Below are positions 9,847-19,600 of a DNA stretch of 20,637 bases, one piece after another. How positions within the stretch are numbered: the stretch's first letter is position 1; each line of letters opens with the position of its first letter. The notes under the pieces are model-generated. The model searched no databases, was not told the origin of the DNA, and saw only the letters and a program-made list of their open reading frames with translations. The translations under genes were made by a program, and so were the position numbers. The DNA is from Cladosporium sp. IMV 00045 (lineage: Eukaryota > Ascomycota > Dothideomycetes > Cladosporiales > Cladosporiaceae): assembly GCA_001931905.2 (NCBI GenBank), contig MSJI02000244.1:1-20637 (forward strand). The letters are read 5' to 3'.

Positions 9847-10381
9847 GGCTACGATGGTTACGAGCTCCTCTTCTTCACTTTTTCTTTCTCTTCTTTCTTC
9901 ACTTTTTCCTTACCTTCGTATTCAATCACTGGATGTTGCCAGGGTGCGGTGATGGGTTCAGGCGGAGAGTGGGAGTCTCATCGTACGCGGGCTTTGTTTC
10001 GTTCAAGCGTAACAAATGGAGATTTCTCTTGTTCCTTTTCGACAAGTACTTTGTTTAATGTACAGATACTTTTTCTTGGACATAACATCGTTTCCTACCT
10101 TACCTTCACTCACCGAGACGTGCGCCTGTGTTGGTCTTCATGGAGAGCCTGGGTTCGAAGATTGTCCTGATGCTCACGGAAACACCAGAATACCGAGTAC
10201 CGAGTGCCCAAATCCCACCAAACCCGCAAGATCGGACCTAATTTGTCACAACTGCCTCACCAAGCACTCCAACCCTTTGCTTGCGATCGGCACGAGCCGG
10301 GTGAAGGGTTTCAGCAGCCTAGGATGGGCGCGGATGGGCTCAAACAACCAGGCCCTGCCAAATGCCAGTGCGAGGAGCATG

Positions 10382-10397
10382 GACATACATGTATGTC
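10382..10397. repeat. Perfect 16-bp palindrome
   Basis: GACATACATGTATGTC equals its own reverse complement. It is flanked by CATG on both sides with an offset, so the symmetry extends imperfectly. The shared core TACATGTA occurs again at 13494-13501. It could be a dimeric transcription-factor site; no function can be assigned. Confidence 0.8.
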
Positions 10398-10690
10398 ATG
10401 AACGGAAACTCGGAGGGACATACACCAGTCCGCGGGATGTAGAAAGGAAATAAAAGTCGCTGCAGCATAGCCTCACTGCACCATTACCGCTTTCAGAAAA
10501 TCGTCAAACGCGTCGATCTACTCCAGTCAGCCGCGCCTATATCGTCACCAGCGGCAGGCGAGGCAATTCACAAAAACCTCAGCTCAAAACAACCAAAGCC
10601 GCCCGCCGATCTCCGTCGTCCACACGCGCAAAAGTAGTGCAGGATTCACAGCAGTCGAGGGCTAGAACACTGGAGAGACTTTTCTCTCTG

Positions 10691-10708
10691 CAGGTGGGAG
10701 ACCACCTG
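10691..10708 (+). repeat. Inverted repeat with 7-bp arms and GAGA loop
   Basis: CAGGTGG, GAGA, CCACCTG: a perfect stem with a GNRA-type tetraloop if transcribed. Just upstream, GAGAGA and TCTCTC (about 10674-10688) can also pair, and GTGCT/AGCAC arms follow at about 10745-10757. The local density of small stems is notable. No known RNA family is established. Confidence 0.7.
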
Positions 10709-11699
10709 GGAGACTCAGACTTTTGCCATGGGCACTACTGCCGCGTGCTGCTAGCACTTTACAGGTGGTAGGAGGATTTCTTCCCGCCCCCTCCCATCCA
10801 CTACCATGCGAAAGCTGTGTGGACTAGTGGCCTTGGTGCAAGTTTGTTTTCTGGCTTTGAGCTTTGAGGCTCTGATGACTCTGGGGAGGCTTGGAGTTGC
10901 TATGGGGCCTTAATTGGGTTGTGTCTGGGGTGCGTAGGCTGTTGCCTGTTAAGGATGACTTGCCGTTGGGTTGAGGAGATCTTGTCATGCAGTATTGTTG
11001 TATTCGATGTCCTTTTGGGAGGTGTTTCTAGTGTAAGAGTGTTTGGTCTTCTGATGGTCCACTCTCCTCGATGCATACTCTGACCATCTTCATGCACCAG
11101 CTACTCGGATAGCCGTACATGACAGTTCATGCTCCTGCAGCAGTCAGATATATGTACGGGCACGCGACGTGGTGCAGGTTTTTGGTGGCGTTGGACGGTG
11201 GAAGCGAATGGGCGAGCTCGGTTCGTCTCCACGACCGAGCCCAGCGCACCAGGAATAGCCGGCCGTTACGAGCTTGCGCACGCATCAAACTCTCCCTCAC
11301 CACTAACGTTACTGCTCTCACTCTGCCCCCAAAGCACCGGCCGTTTCCTTTCTTCACTGCTGTTCGTATTCTTCGCCTCTTTCTCTGTATTCTGTATCAA
11401 ATTGCTCTCATTCACTTACTCACTTGCCTTTGTGACTACTTGCCCACTTCGCTACACACATTCGCCACATTCGCTTGTACACTTCACCACCTTGCCCCAA
11501 CTTCACTTACCTTCGCTTGACTGCTTTGGGAAGTAGCCACACCTCTGGAAATTACTCCCGACAGCGCCATCCGTCGACACCTGCCAATCAGACGCCTGTA
11601 GCAATATAGGGAAAGTTCGGTCTGTTGGGACACTCAAGCGAGGATTGCGGCGATTTGCGAAGGCGTACGACACATCAAATCGCAAGAGTATCGCCCACC

Positions 11700-12746
11700 A
11701 TGCGACCTTCGTCTGTCATGTTCTCCGCTCTCGTCGGCTTCGCTCAGGTCCACGCTCAGGATCTCCCTCTAGGCGTCATGCCCAAGCGACAGGTTGTCGG
11801 TACTGGCGTTACCACAAGTAGCTCAACCGAGCCCACGTCCACACCAGATACTACGTCCGACGATCCAACCACCTCAGAAGAGACGAGTGCCACGACCTCA
11901 GCGCCCACCACCGACGAGCCAGAGACTACATCAGAGCCCACAACAGAGCCGACCACCTCGGATCCTGGACCTACAACCGCGACAGATGATGACAACGACA
12001 CGACCTCGCCTTCTGCCTCGCCGACTTCGAGCCAGCCCTCAGAAACCACCTCCACCGACGAAGAAGAGACGACTGGCACTACCGCGACACCCTCCAGCAG
12101 CTCAGCCGTGACGACAACCGACAGCGCAGGCAGCACCATCACCTCCTCCGTCCCCGTCTCCTCATCCGCGCCTCGAACAACCTCCTCCGCCGTCCGCACC
12201 GTAACCGACGAAGACGAAGACGCCGCCGTCGTCATAGGCAGCAGCACCATCGACCCTTCAACTCTCAAATCCGCCACAACAATCACATCCAACATCGTGC
12301 ACGAGTCTTCAGAACCCTACACAACCACCTCCTTCTACACGGAAGACGGCGTCCAGCGCTCACGCGTCCCGACCAGCGACCGCGTCGTCTCCTCCACCGA
12401 AGTCGCAACCGCCACCGTCGACCCCACGCTCGTCAAAGGCGGCGGCGGTGGAGGCGGCGGCAGCTCTCTCAGCCCGCAGACCAAAGCCATCATCGGCGGC
12501 GTCGTCGGCGGCATCGGCGGTGCGATTCTCATCGGCGGCCTGGCCATCGTCGCTTGGCGCTTGTGGGCCAAGAAAAAGCGCGAGCAGGCCGCGGCCGTGG
12601 ACGATTTCGGTATGGGATCCGCCGGCTCGCCGCGCGATAGTATCCGCCGCGAGAAGGCGACGGTCGCTTCCAGTCATGCTGCTACCAACTCGGTCGATTC
12701 TTACCGGAATCCGAACGGCGCGGTCAATACGGCGAGTAACTTTTAG
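11700..12746 (+). CDS. Ser/Thr-rich type I membrane protein, Mid2/Wsc-like in architecture
   Basis: Single-exon protein of 348 residues. A signal peptide covers about residues 1-19, ending AQVHAQ. A Lys-Arg pair at 29-30 followed by Gln is a likely Kex2 site. Residues about 35-250 are a Ser/Thr-rich, Asp/Glu-containing region of the kind that is heavily O-mannosylated. An eight-Gly run leads into one transmembrane helix at about 263-285, with Gly-zipper spacing (IIGGVVGGIGGAILIGG). A basic stop-transfer segment (AKKKREQ) and a tail of about 55 residues follow. This is the layout of fungal cell-wall sensors, but I see no Wsc cysteine domain and sequence alone does not prove signalling. The start codon sits in a strong CCCACCATGCG context and gives the signal peptide directly; in-frame sequence upstream lacks an ATG. 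Family assignment is by architecture. Confidence 0.85.
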   Translation: MRPSSVMFSALVGFAQVHAQDLPLGVMPKRQVVGTGVTTSSSTEPTSTPDTTSDDPTTSEETSATTSAPTTDEPETTSEPTTEPTTSDPGPTTATDDDNDTTSPSASPTSSQPSETTSTDEEETTGTTATPSSSSAVTTTDSAGSTITSSVPVSSSAPRTTSSAVRTVTDEDEDAAVVIGSSTIDPSTLKSATTITSNIVHESSEPYTTTSFYTEDGVQRSRVPTSDRVVSSTEVATATVDPTLVKGGGGGGGGSSLSPQTKAIIGGVVGGIGGAILIGGLAIVAWRLWAKKKREQAAAVDDFGMGSAGSPRDSIRREKATVASSHAATNSVDSYRNPNGAVNTASNF

Positions 12747-14055
12747 GGCTTCTGCAAGTACGATCGGGATCCATCGTGCATCTCACATTCACGGCCTCAA
12801 AACATACTTCATTTGCTTTCTACCGGACCTCCTTCTAAACACGACAAGGGGAGGATCCAAATCTTTGCTGCATTTCTGAGCGACAACTTTTACGATTTTC
12901 CTTTTTTTCATTGGCAGTTCCTGCATTTCTGGAATCTTTCTTCTCTTTCGGAAGATGGTCACAATTGGACAGATGCTGGGAAGACCGATAGACTGGGGGA
13001 AGAAAAATCATGTGCAGAAGAACAATTTGGACAAAAATTACAGACCTCTTAATTCTGGAGAAGATAAGGCATACGAGTCTTTCTGCCCTTTCATCCAGGC
13101 AGACCTGACTCTCTCGATCAACACTGCGAGGAACGCTTAGCCTGGATGGAGTGTGGGCGAGAGCCTATTCGTTGCTGGATCTTTCCTTTCTCCCTTTCTT
13201 ATGTGTTTCATATCATTACCCCCGTGGCTTGAAATGAAAGCAAGACCACTTATTACGATTTTTAACTTGAGATCAATAGTATCAACTATGCAGGATTAGC
13301 TGTTCTTGTTACATAGACATACCATACCATACCCTACCAAGCATTAAGGATCACCTTGTTTCATGATATGATTGGGGCTTCTGGATCGATTGACCGTATG
13401 CTTCTATACTATCTAACTAGTGATACATCATATATGCTGAAAAGGATAGATGTAGGTTTTGAATATTGCTGGAGGTCCAAAGGCGAAGACAGATACATGT
13501 ATACCCCACCTAGGTAGGTACTCAAAAGGACGATGAGCTCGTGAAGCGACGTTCGAGAGAACGATCATATGAAAGACGACAGTAAGTTCGTCCATATAAC
13601 GATTCGTCTAATCCTCACGTCGGTTATTTGAAGACTTCAGGGTCTTGGAACAGAACATGAAGACTGTTACTATACTGCAAGCGGTGGACCAAACGACCGA
13701 CGGCGGAAGTTTGATTTTGTTTTTAAACTTCTACGCTATATTTCACACAATGTCGCAACTACGCCGCTCCCTCATTTATACTCATTTCTCCCCCACGGTG
13801 GAGATAGATCGTTGGTCTACTCGTCTGCTCGAATGGTTCTGTCGCGGTGTCGACGTTCGGTCGCCGCTCTGCATTGTTACGCCTGATGTCCTTGACTCTG
13901 TAAGAAGGCGATCCTGTCTGAAGACCACACAGAACGTCAAGTATCTTTGCCGTGTAGTCTGTTGTTTCCTTCACTCTCGTTCATCGATCTAAGTGGCACC
14001 TCCATTTGGCGCCCCTGCCTTTGATATTTCCCATAAGAACGAAACCAAATCCAAA
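12747..14055. other. Non-coding stretch upstream of the methyltransferase gene
   Basis: About 1.3 kb, AT-rich compared with its neighbours. It holds the 3' flank of the membrane protein gene and the promoter of the methyltransferase. There is a short CATAC/CTACC repetitive patch at about 13317-13340 and a TACATGTA palindrome core at 13494-13501. A T-rich tract ending in CAG near 12900-12919 resembles a splice acceptor, but no matching exon is apparent. The open frames at 12955-13140 and 13645-13992 look like chance. Confidence 0.5.
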
Positions 14056-15027
14056 ATGCCACAAACCGCCACCCAAAACGACTCCCTCGCCGACTCCAAA
14101 AACTACCTCTCCATAAACCGCGCCCGCTGGGACGAGCGAGCCTCACACGTAAGCCCGCCCCAAAAACCAACCCTCCAACCCCTTCCCGCCAACCACCTGA
14201 ATCAAAACTAACCATCCCAAACCAAAAACAAACAGCACGCCCAATCCCCCGACTACGACCTCACCTCTCTATTCTCCAACCCAACCTCCCTCTCCCACGC
14301 CCTAACCTTCGACCTCCCCCTTCTCCCCACCCTCGCCTCAAAAAAGGTGACCCACCTACAATGCCACATCGGAACGGACACCCTCTCCCTCGCACGCCTG
14401 GGAGCCTCCTCCGTGACCGGTCTGGACTTCAGCGCCGCCAGTCTCGCAGAAGCGCGAGACCTCGCGGGACGCGCAGCGGGAGGGGAGAGGTTGCGCTTCG
14501 TCGAAGGGGATGTGTACGATGCGCCTGAGCTGCTGGGCGGGGGGGAGTTTGATGTTGTTTCCGTGAATATTGGCTCGATTTGCTGGATTCCTGATATTGA
14601 GCGGTGGGCGCGCGTTGTGGCTGAGCTGCTGAAGGGTGGTGGTGGGGAGTTGTTCATCAGGGATGTGCACCCCGCTTTACTTTCTATTGACGATCTTGCG
14701 GAGAGGGAGAGGTTGGTGGTTGGGTTTCCGTATTTTGAGACGGGGGAGGGGATGGTTACGGAGCAGGAGGGGACGTATGTGAGGAGTTCTGAGGGAGTGG
14801 AGGGGTTGGGGAGGAGTAAGATGGTTGAGTGGAATCATGGGATTGGAGAGATTGTTGGGGCGGTGTTGGGGGCGGGGTTGAGGGTGACTGCGCTGGTGGA
14901 GCATAGAAGTGTGCCGTTTGAAGGGGTTAAGGGGCAGATGGTTGAGATTGGTGGTGGTGAATGGGCCTTGAAAGAGGGGAGGGATCGTTTGCCGTTGTCA
15001 TTTACGCTCAAGGCGATTAAAGATTAG
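14056..15027 (+). CDS. Class I SAM-dependent methyltransferase, substrate unknown
   Basis: Exons are 14056-14148 and 14236-15027, with an 87-bp GTAAGC...CAG phase-0 intron; the product is 294 residues. The N-terminus has YLSINRARWDERA and SPDYDL, seen in a family of small bacterial and fungal methyltransferases. The Rossmann core follows: motif I is HLQCHIGTDTLSLARLG (71-87), where QCHIGTD replaces the usual GxGxG. LDFS comes next, with Asp95 as the likely ribose-binding acid, then VEGDVYD with Asp123, then FDVVSVNIGSICWI and GGGGELFIRDVHP. Probable cytosolic enzyme acting on a small molecule. The start is the first ATG; upstream in-frame sequence has none. The coding strand is C-rich at the start and G-rich in the second half. 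The substrate cannot be inferred from the sequence. Confidence 0.87.
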
Positions 15028-15162
15028 GGGCTTTTGAGATAGACCTCATTAAAGTCTCACGACCATAATGCTGTTCTTCGGGAGCTAATGGCCAGCGTTG
15101 TATATAGAACCATATATCGTGGCAAGAGTGATCTAGACGTTCTGCTCCCAGGCCGCTAGCAT

Positions 15163-16134
15163 CTAAAGATGTTGTATAGCCAGACCAGAATCAACCTGCA
15201 CATGCTGCCCCGTAATACTGGTGTTCTTCGCGAGTGAAACGAACATCTCGGCGCAATCCTCTAGATCCGTCTGGGATGAATTCAAATTAGCATTGCACAG
15301 AAAGTAGCCGCATCCTCAATTCATTCAAGACACCACAAGAAAACTCACCTCCTTCTTCAACACCGCCTGCTCCTTCAACGCCCCAATCCTTTCCTCCCCA
15401 TACTCCAACCCCCACTCCGTCAACAACAACCCGGGCAGCACCGCATTAGCCCTTACCTTACTCCCCTGCGTCTTCGCCACACACTTGACCAAGTGCAGCT
15501 GCGCAGCCTTGGTGACGGAGTACGCCATGCTCGACCCACCAATACTCCTCCCAGCAATCGAGCTCGTAACCAGCACAACGCCGCCGTCAGGATTAGAATT
15601 AAAAATCGGCATCGCCGACGCAACAAGCTGCTTCACACCCAGCACATTCGTCTTCCAGCACCGGTCCCACTCCGCGTCGCTGAGAGCGTCCAGGTCCGCA
15701 AAGTCAGAGAAGCGCGTCCAGCCCGCGTTGGCGATGACGATGTCCAGACCGCCCAGGGCGTCGATGGCGGATTGCACGCAGGCCGTGACTTCGGACGTGG
15801 AGCCCGCATCGGCTTTGATGATTGTTGTCTTGACGTTGTATTTGGTCTGTAGTTCTTGCGAGAGGGCTTGCGCGGGTGCTTCGCTGTTGGCGTAGTTAAC
15901 GGCGATGTTGCTGCCCTCGGAGGCGAATCTGCGGGCGATGACTGCGCCGAGGCCTCTGTGTTGGTGAGGGTTAGCTGTGATATGTTCATGTGGCGGAGGT
16001 GCTTAGTTCATGCGTGTATCATGTCGATTGCTTTTGTTGTATTTTGACGGTCGAAAGCATCATGACTTGAGGTGGTGACTTTACCTTGAACCGCCGGTGA
16101 TGAGGACGTTTCGTCCGTTGAGAGAATACGGCAT
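15163..16134 (-). CDS. Classical short-chain dehydrogenase/reductase
   Basis: NAD(P)-dependent oxidoreductase of the classical SDR fold. Exons are 16085-16134, 15349-15955 and 15163-15270; introns are 129 and 78 bp; the product is 254 residues, the standard length. The cofactor loop TGGSRGLG is at 13-20 and is restored only by splicing intron 1. NAG is at 93-95, and the catalytic residues are Ser149 (VTSSIAG), Tyr162 and Lys166 (AYSVTKAA). The segment VRANAVLPGLLLTEWG follows the active site as usual, and exon 3 gives TGQHVQVDSGLAIQHL, the typical C-terminal strand. The substrate is not predictable. It is convergent with the methyltransferase gene, stop codons 135 bp apart, which alone does not imply a shared pathway. 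Confidence 0.93.
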
Positions 16135-16607
16135 TTTGATAATCTTTATCGAATCTAGCTTCTTGGTGTGTAAAGTGAGGTCGAATCAATCCAGGTAGCT
16201 ATTGCAATTTGTCAGGTATCTACAAGGTAGGTATGTTAGGAGGGGCTATGTGAAGCCAGCTCCAGTCGGTGGAGTCGTCAACTCGACCCCGCTGCAACCT
16301 CGGGATGTATCAACTTGGTATAGTAAAGTAGGTCTATGTATGATTACTATCTCTTTATGGTGACACTATCAGATCGCAACGGCCTGACTAAGAGCGATGT
16401 CTAGCTGTAATCATTCACTCAATTTCGCGATTTCTGATGCTGCCAAATTGTCTCCGTCGCGAAGATGGATTACTTATTAATGTCGATATCTCGAATCCCA
16501 ACCTTCAAATCATCAGGTATCGATGCAGCGCGAGAAAATACACTCTCTGACCTTCCACAACCATCCCGAACAATTGTGCCACCAGACAAAACAGAGACGA
16601 CCTTCGC
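16135..16607. other. Intergenic: SDR promoter and MED5 3' flank
   Basis: 473 bp between two minus-strand genes. It contains the promoter of the dehydrogenase and the MED5 3' UTR. No clear element was recognised apart from AGGTAG/AGGTAT-type short repeats near 16193-16237. Confidence 0.5.
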
Positions 16608-19600
16608 CTAAGAGAAGTCAAAGTCCTGCCCGAGGTCACCCATGTCCAGGCCAGCGAAAATGTCCTCCTCGGCATTATTCTGCTGGTCATTCCCATCGCC
16701 CGTCCCTCCCTGGCCGCTCTGCTGTGCCGGCTGTCCGAAGTCAATGTTGAGGTCGCCGAAAATGTCTCCGGAATTGTCGAGCTGCATCATGTTGCCTCCG
16801 TCTTGGTTGAAAGAATTGCCCAGATCAATGGAGGGGTTGGCGGTGGCCGTGGTGAAGTCTGTGGTGTCAAAGTCCGTGTTGACATCCTGTCCGAGGTCGC
16901 CCTCGCCCAGTAGCGAGTTGTCAGTCGCGACCGCCCCGTCGTTGGTGCCTAGACCCAAGTCTTGCATCACTTGGTCTGTCATGTTCTGGTCTTCGGCTGC
17001 GGCTGGGAGGTTCACGAGAGCAATCTGAGAGACAGCGGACTGCGCTTCGACCTTTCGTGCTAGACGTACAAGCGCTTCTGCATCAGCCATTGGCATGTCT
17101 AAGAGCTGACGGATATTCGAAGTTGATAGGCGTATGGCATCTCGTAGCGAAAGGCGAGATTGAGAAGGTAAAGGGCCACCGACGTTCATGAGGGTCGTGT
17201 AAGAAGCTGGATCTGGAGCACAAACCAGCGCCGCGCAGACGTCAAGTGCCATGGAACCGTTGCCAATAGTCGTTTGATCTCTGACTTCATGGATTATGGC
17301 TTGCAAAACGGCTGGACTGTTGCAGACTTGCAGAGCACAGTGCACAAGGTGTGTTGCATATCTCGGAGGTGCATCCGAACCGCCATTCGTGGCCCACAGA
17401 GAAAGGTCCCGGACGGTGTTTCCTACAGCCTGGGTCAACAGGCCGTTCGCGGCAAAAGCATCGAGCTCGGCGCGAGGGATGACCATAGTCCTCTGCTGGT
17501 ACAGATACGGCTTCAGCAATTCGATCAGGCCGTTGGCTTGGACTTTCTTTTCGGGCTTGCGGCGGATCAGCTCCTGTAGCGACGACTCTAGCGGTGTTGC
17601 TACGATTGCAAGGATACATTTGTGCATAGCCTGCATCTCTTGTGAGCTTCCAGAAGGCTTAAGGAGCTTTTCCAGAATTTGCAGTAGCATGTCCGCGTCG
17701 TTGTGATCCTCCCAGGAGTGTTTGACGAGCCAGCTGATGCCGCCAATAAGAGAAGGCAGCAAGAAAGGCTCTAGCAGGAATTCGAGCCCTCCAAGTATAG
17801 TGTTGATCGACAAAGCATTTGTCTTGCAAGCCAAAACGCTCTGGTCAAAGAGTACCGGCACCAGCAGGTAGAATGCTTGAGGGGGGCATTGTGACATGAC
17901 TTCGTCTCCAATACCCGTGGTCTCGCCTTGTTCATCTGTAGCATAAAGCCCCTCGATCCATTTCGCAAGTTGCTTGCTTTGCTCATCGGTCAAGTCGGAG
18001 ATCTGTGAACTTTGCGGTGCTCTTTGCAGCATCTTCACGATGAAGCTGTTGTCTTGAGCGAGCCCGAGGTCCGCCGCTTGCAGGTCGTAGCGGTGGATTG
18101 CAGCAAGCAAGAACAGCAAAATGCAAGCAAATTCTTCATATGGTGGCTGGAATTCGCTCGAATCCTGGTCGTGAACCCACTCGTTCAGTACATTGCAAAG
18201 TGGAAGCAACAGATTCGCAGGCTGCATGAAGAGCATGATGATGTCCAGATTGGGGAACTTCTTTGTAAGTGAGGTGCAGACATTCTTCAGCTCAGTGGTG
18301 TCTCGGTTGGTGCACAAATTGATGACCGTATCGAGAATGCAGCCAGATATGGCACCAGCGTTACCGTTCATTGAATCCAGCTCCTGAATTAGGGCGTCCA
18401 ATCGTCCGGTGTTGTTCGATGTCTGGGCCATAAGTCCATCTTTCGTGTACTTTGTCATTTTTGGGACCGTGACCGATTGCTCATTCACGAGACCCGCGAT
18501 TGCTCGCTCGGGTATCAAGGAGTGCAATGTACAAGCGAACAAAAACTCAAGCTTGGCTTTCTTCAGTACGTCGCGCACATCTGTAGCTCCCGTACTCAGC
18601 GGTGTCAATGGGTCCATAGTGATGACCGAGAAAGACATCTGGATACAGTTTTCGACTGCACCAGGGCCATTGAATCCGAGCAAGGAGTGCAGTAAAAGTG
18701 GAACTTTGTTGCAGATGAAAGACCGGAGGAACCGTACATTTTCTTGCGACTCGTGGCGCAACAGCGCGTTTGTCAACACGTCGAAAGACGCGATCAGGAG
18801 GTCGACGGCAGCAGTCTGCGCATTGTCATTGGTGCGTACCAGTGTGTAGTTGCGCATCGTCGCGTCGTCCGTCAGCGGTCTCGCACAAAGGCACGCATTG
18901 AGCCACACGAAAAGCCCAGCACGTGAGTTGACCACTGGAATGTCACTGATCGAAGCCAGCACTTGCTCATCTGTGAAAATTGGCAGTCCTTTTTCGTTCG
19001 TTTCCAGAAAAGGTCTCGATTTCGCCAGTGTCTGCAGATGTCCAGCATATTGCGACTGGGTCCACTGAAGAACGTGCAGATCATATTGCTCCATCTCCGT
19101 GACGATGATTGGCCTTCGATTCTTCCACCAAGGCTGCTTCTCGACGTCGCGAAACGAACGATGCCCGAAAACAGCGATTGCCAGCAGCCCAAGCGCATCA
19201 AATGTGCTCGCAGCAGGGCTGTCGGCTCCAGAGACCGCGCCGGAGTCGATTCGTTTGCCCACGTCTTGCTCGTTTGCTTTGCGAGCCACGTGAAGCCAGC
19301 GTGTGAGTGCAAGGACAAGGCCGTGCGCTTTCCAAGAACTAGCTGAGAACTTCATACCAGCCAGCATATTCCTCAAAAGAGTGAAGATTTGCTCCTCGAA
19401 TGGTGGAATGCTCGAGCCTTCGTCGCCGGTGTTGTAATCGGCCACAGTGGCAGGGTCCGACAGTCGTGAATGGCGCAACATCGCCATGAGAATGTGACTA
19501 CTGCCAGTGCATCGGTTCCGGATCAGTTGTTCAATGTAGCGAGGGACCAAAGGGTCGACGAACAATCTCCCTCGTTGGTGCAGGCGAACCGCGATGTCGG

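Larger units (their letters stand above)
9773..11699. other. Long non-coding stretch between shugoshin and the Ser/Thr-rich membrane protein gene
   Basis: Nearly 2 kb with no gene I can support. It starts with the shugoshin 3' flank and a (GAT)6 repeat, then holds a 16-bp palindrome (10382-10397) and a group of small inverted repeats (10668-10765). It ends in a pyrimidine-rich stretch, about 11280-11525, that is likely promoter or leader of the gene at 11700. Open frames at 10016-10453 and 11119-11536 look random in composition and overlap each other. Confidence 0.55.

Noticed and set aside
10145..10170. GGTTCGA in a tRNA B-box-like setting
   Set aside because: No T-stem pairing, A box or acceptor stem can be built around it.
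10016..10453. 145-codon plus-strand open frame with several cysteines
   Set aside because: The cysteines do not form a known zinc-binding pattern, the frame begins in AT-rich shugoshin 3' flank, and no splice or start context supports it.
10600..10760. Possible 5S rRNA gene or relic, suggested by GGTGGGAGACCACCTGGGA
   Set aside because: Only the helix IV-like stem matches. The 5' half, the internal control region and the closing stem of fungal 5S rRNA are not recognisable, and the spacing is wrong.
12955..13140. 61-codon plus-strand frame after the membrane protein gene
   Set aside because: Short, no domain, and probably part of the 3' UTR; the T-rich CAG upstream of it has no matching donor and exon that make sense.
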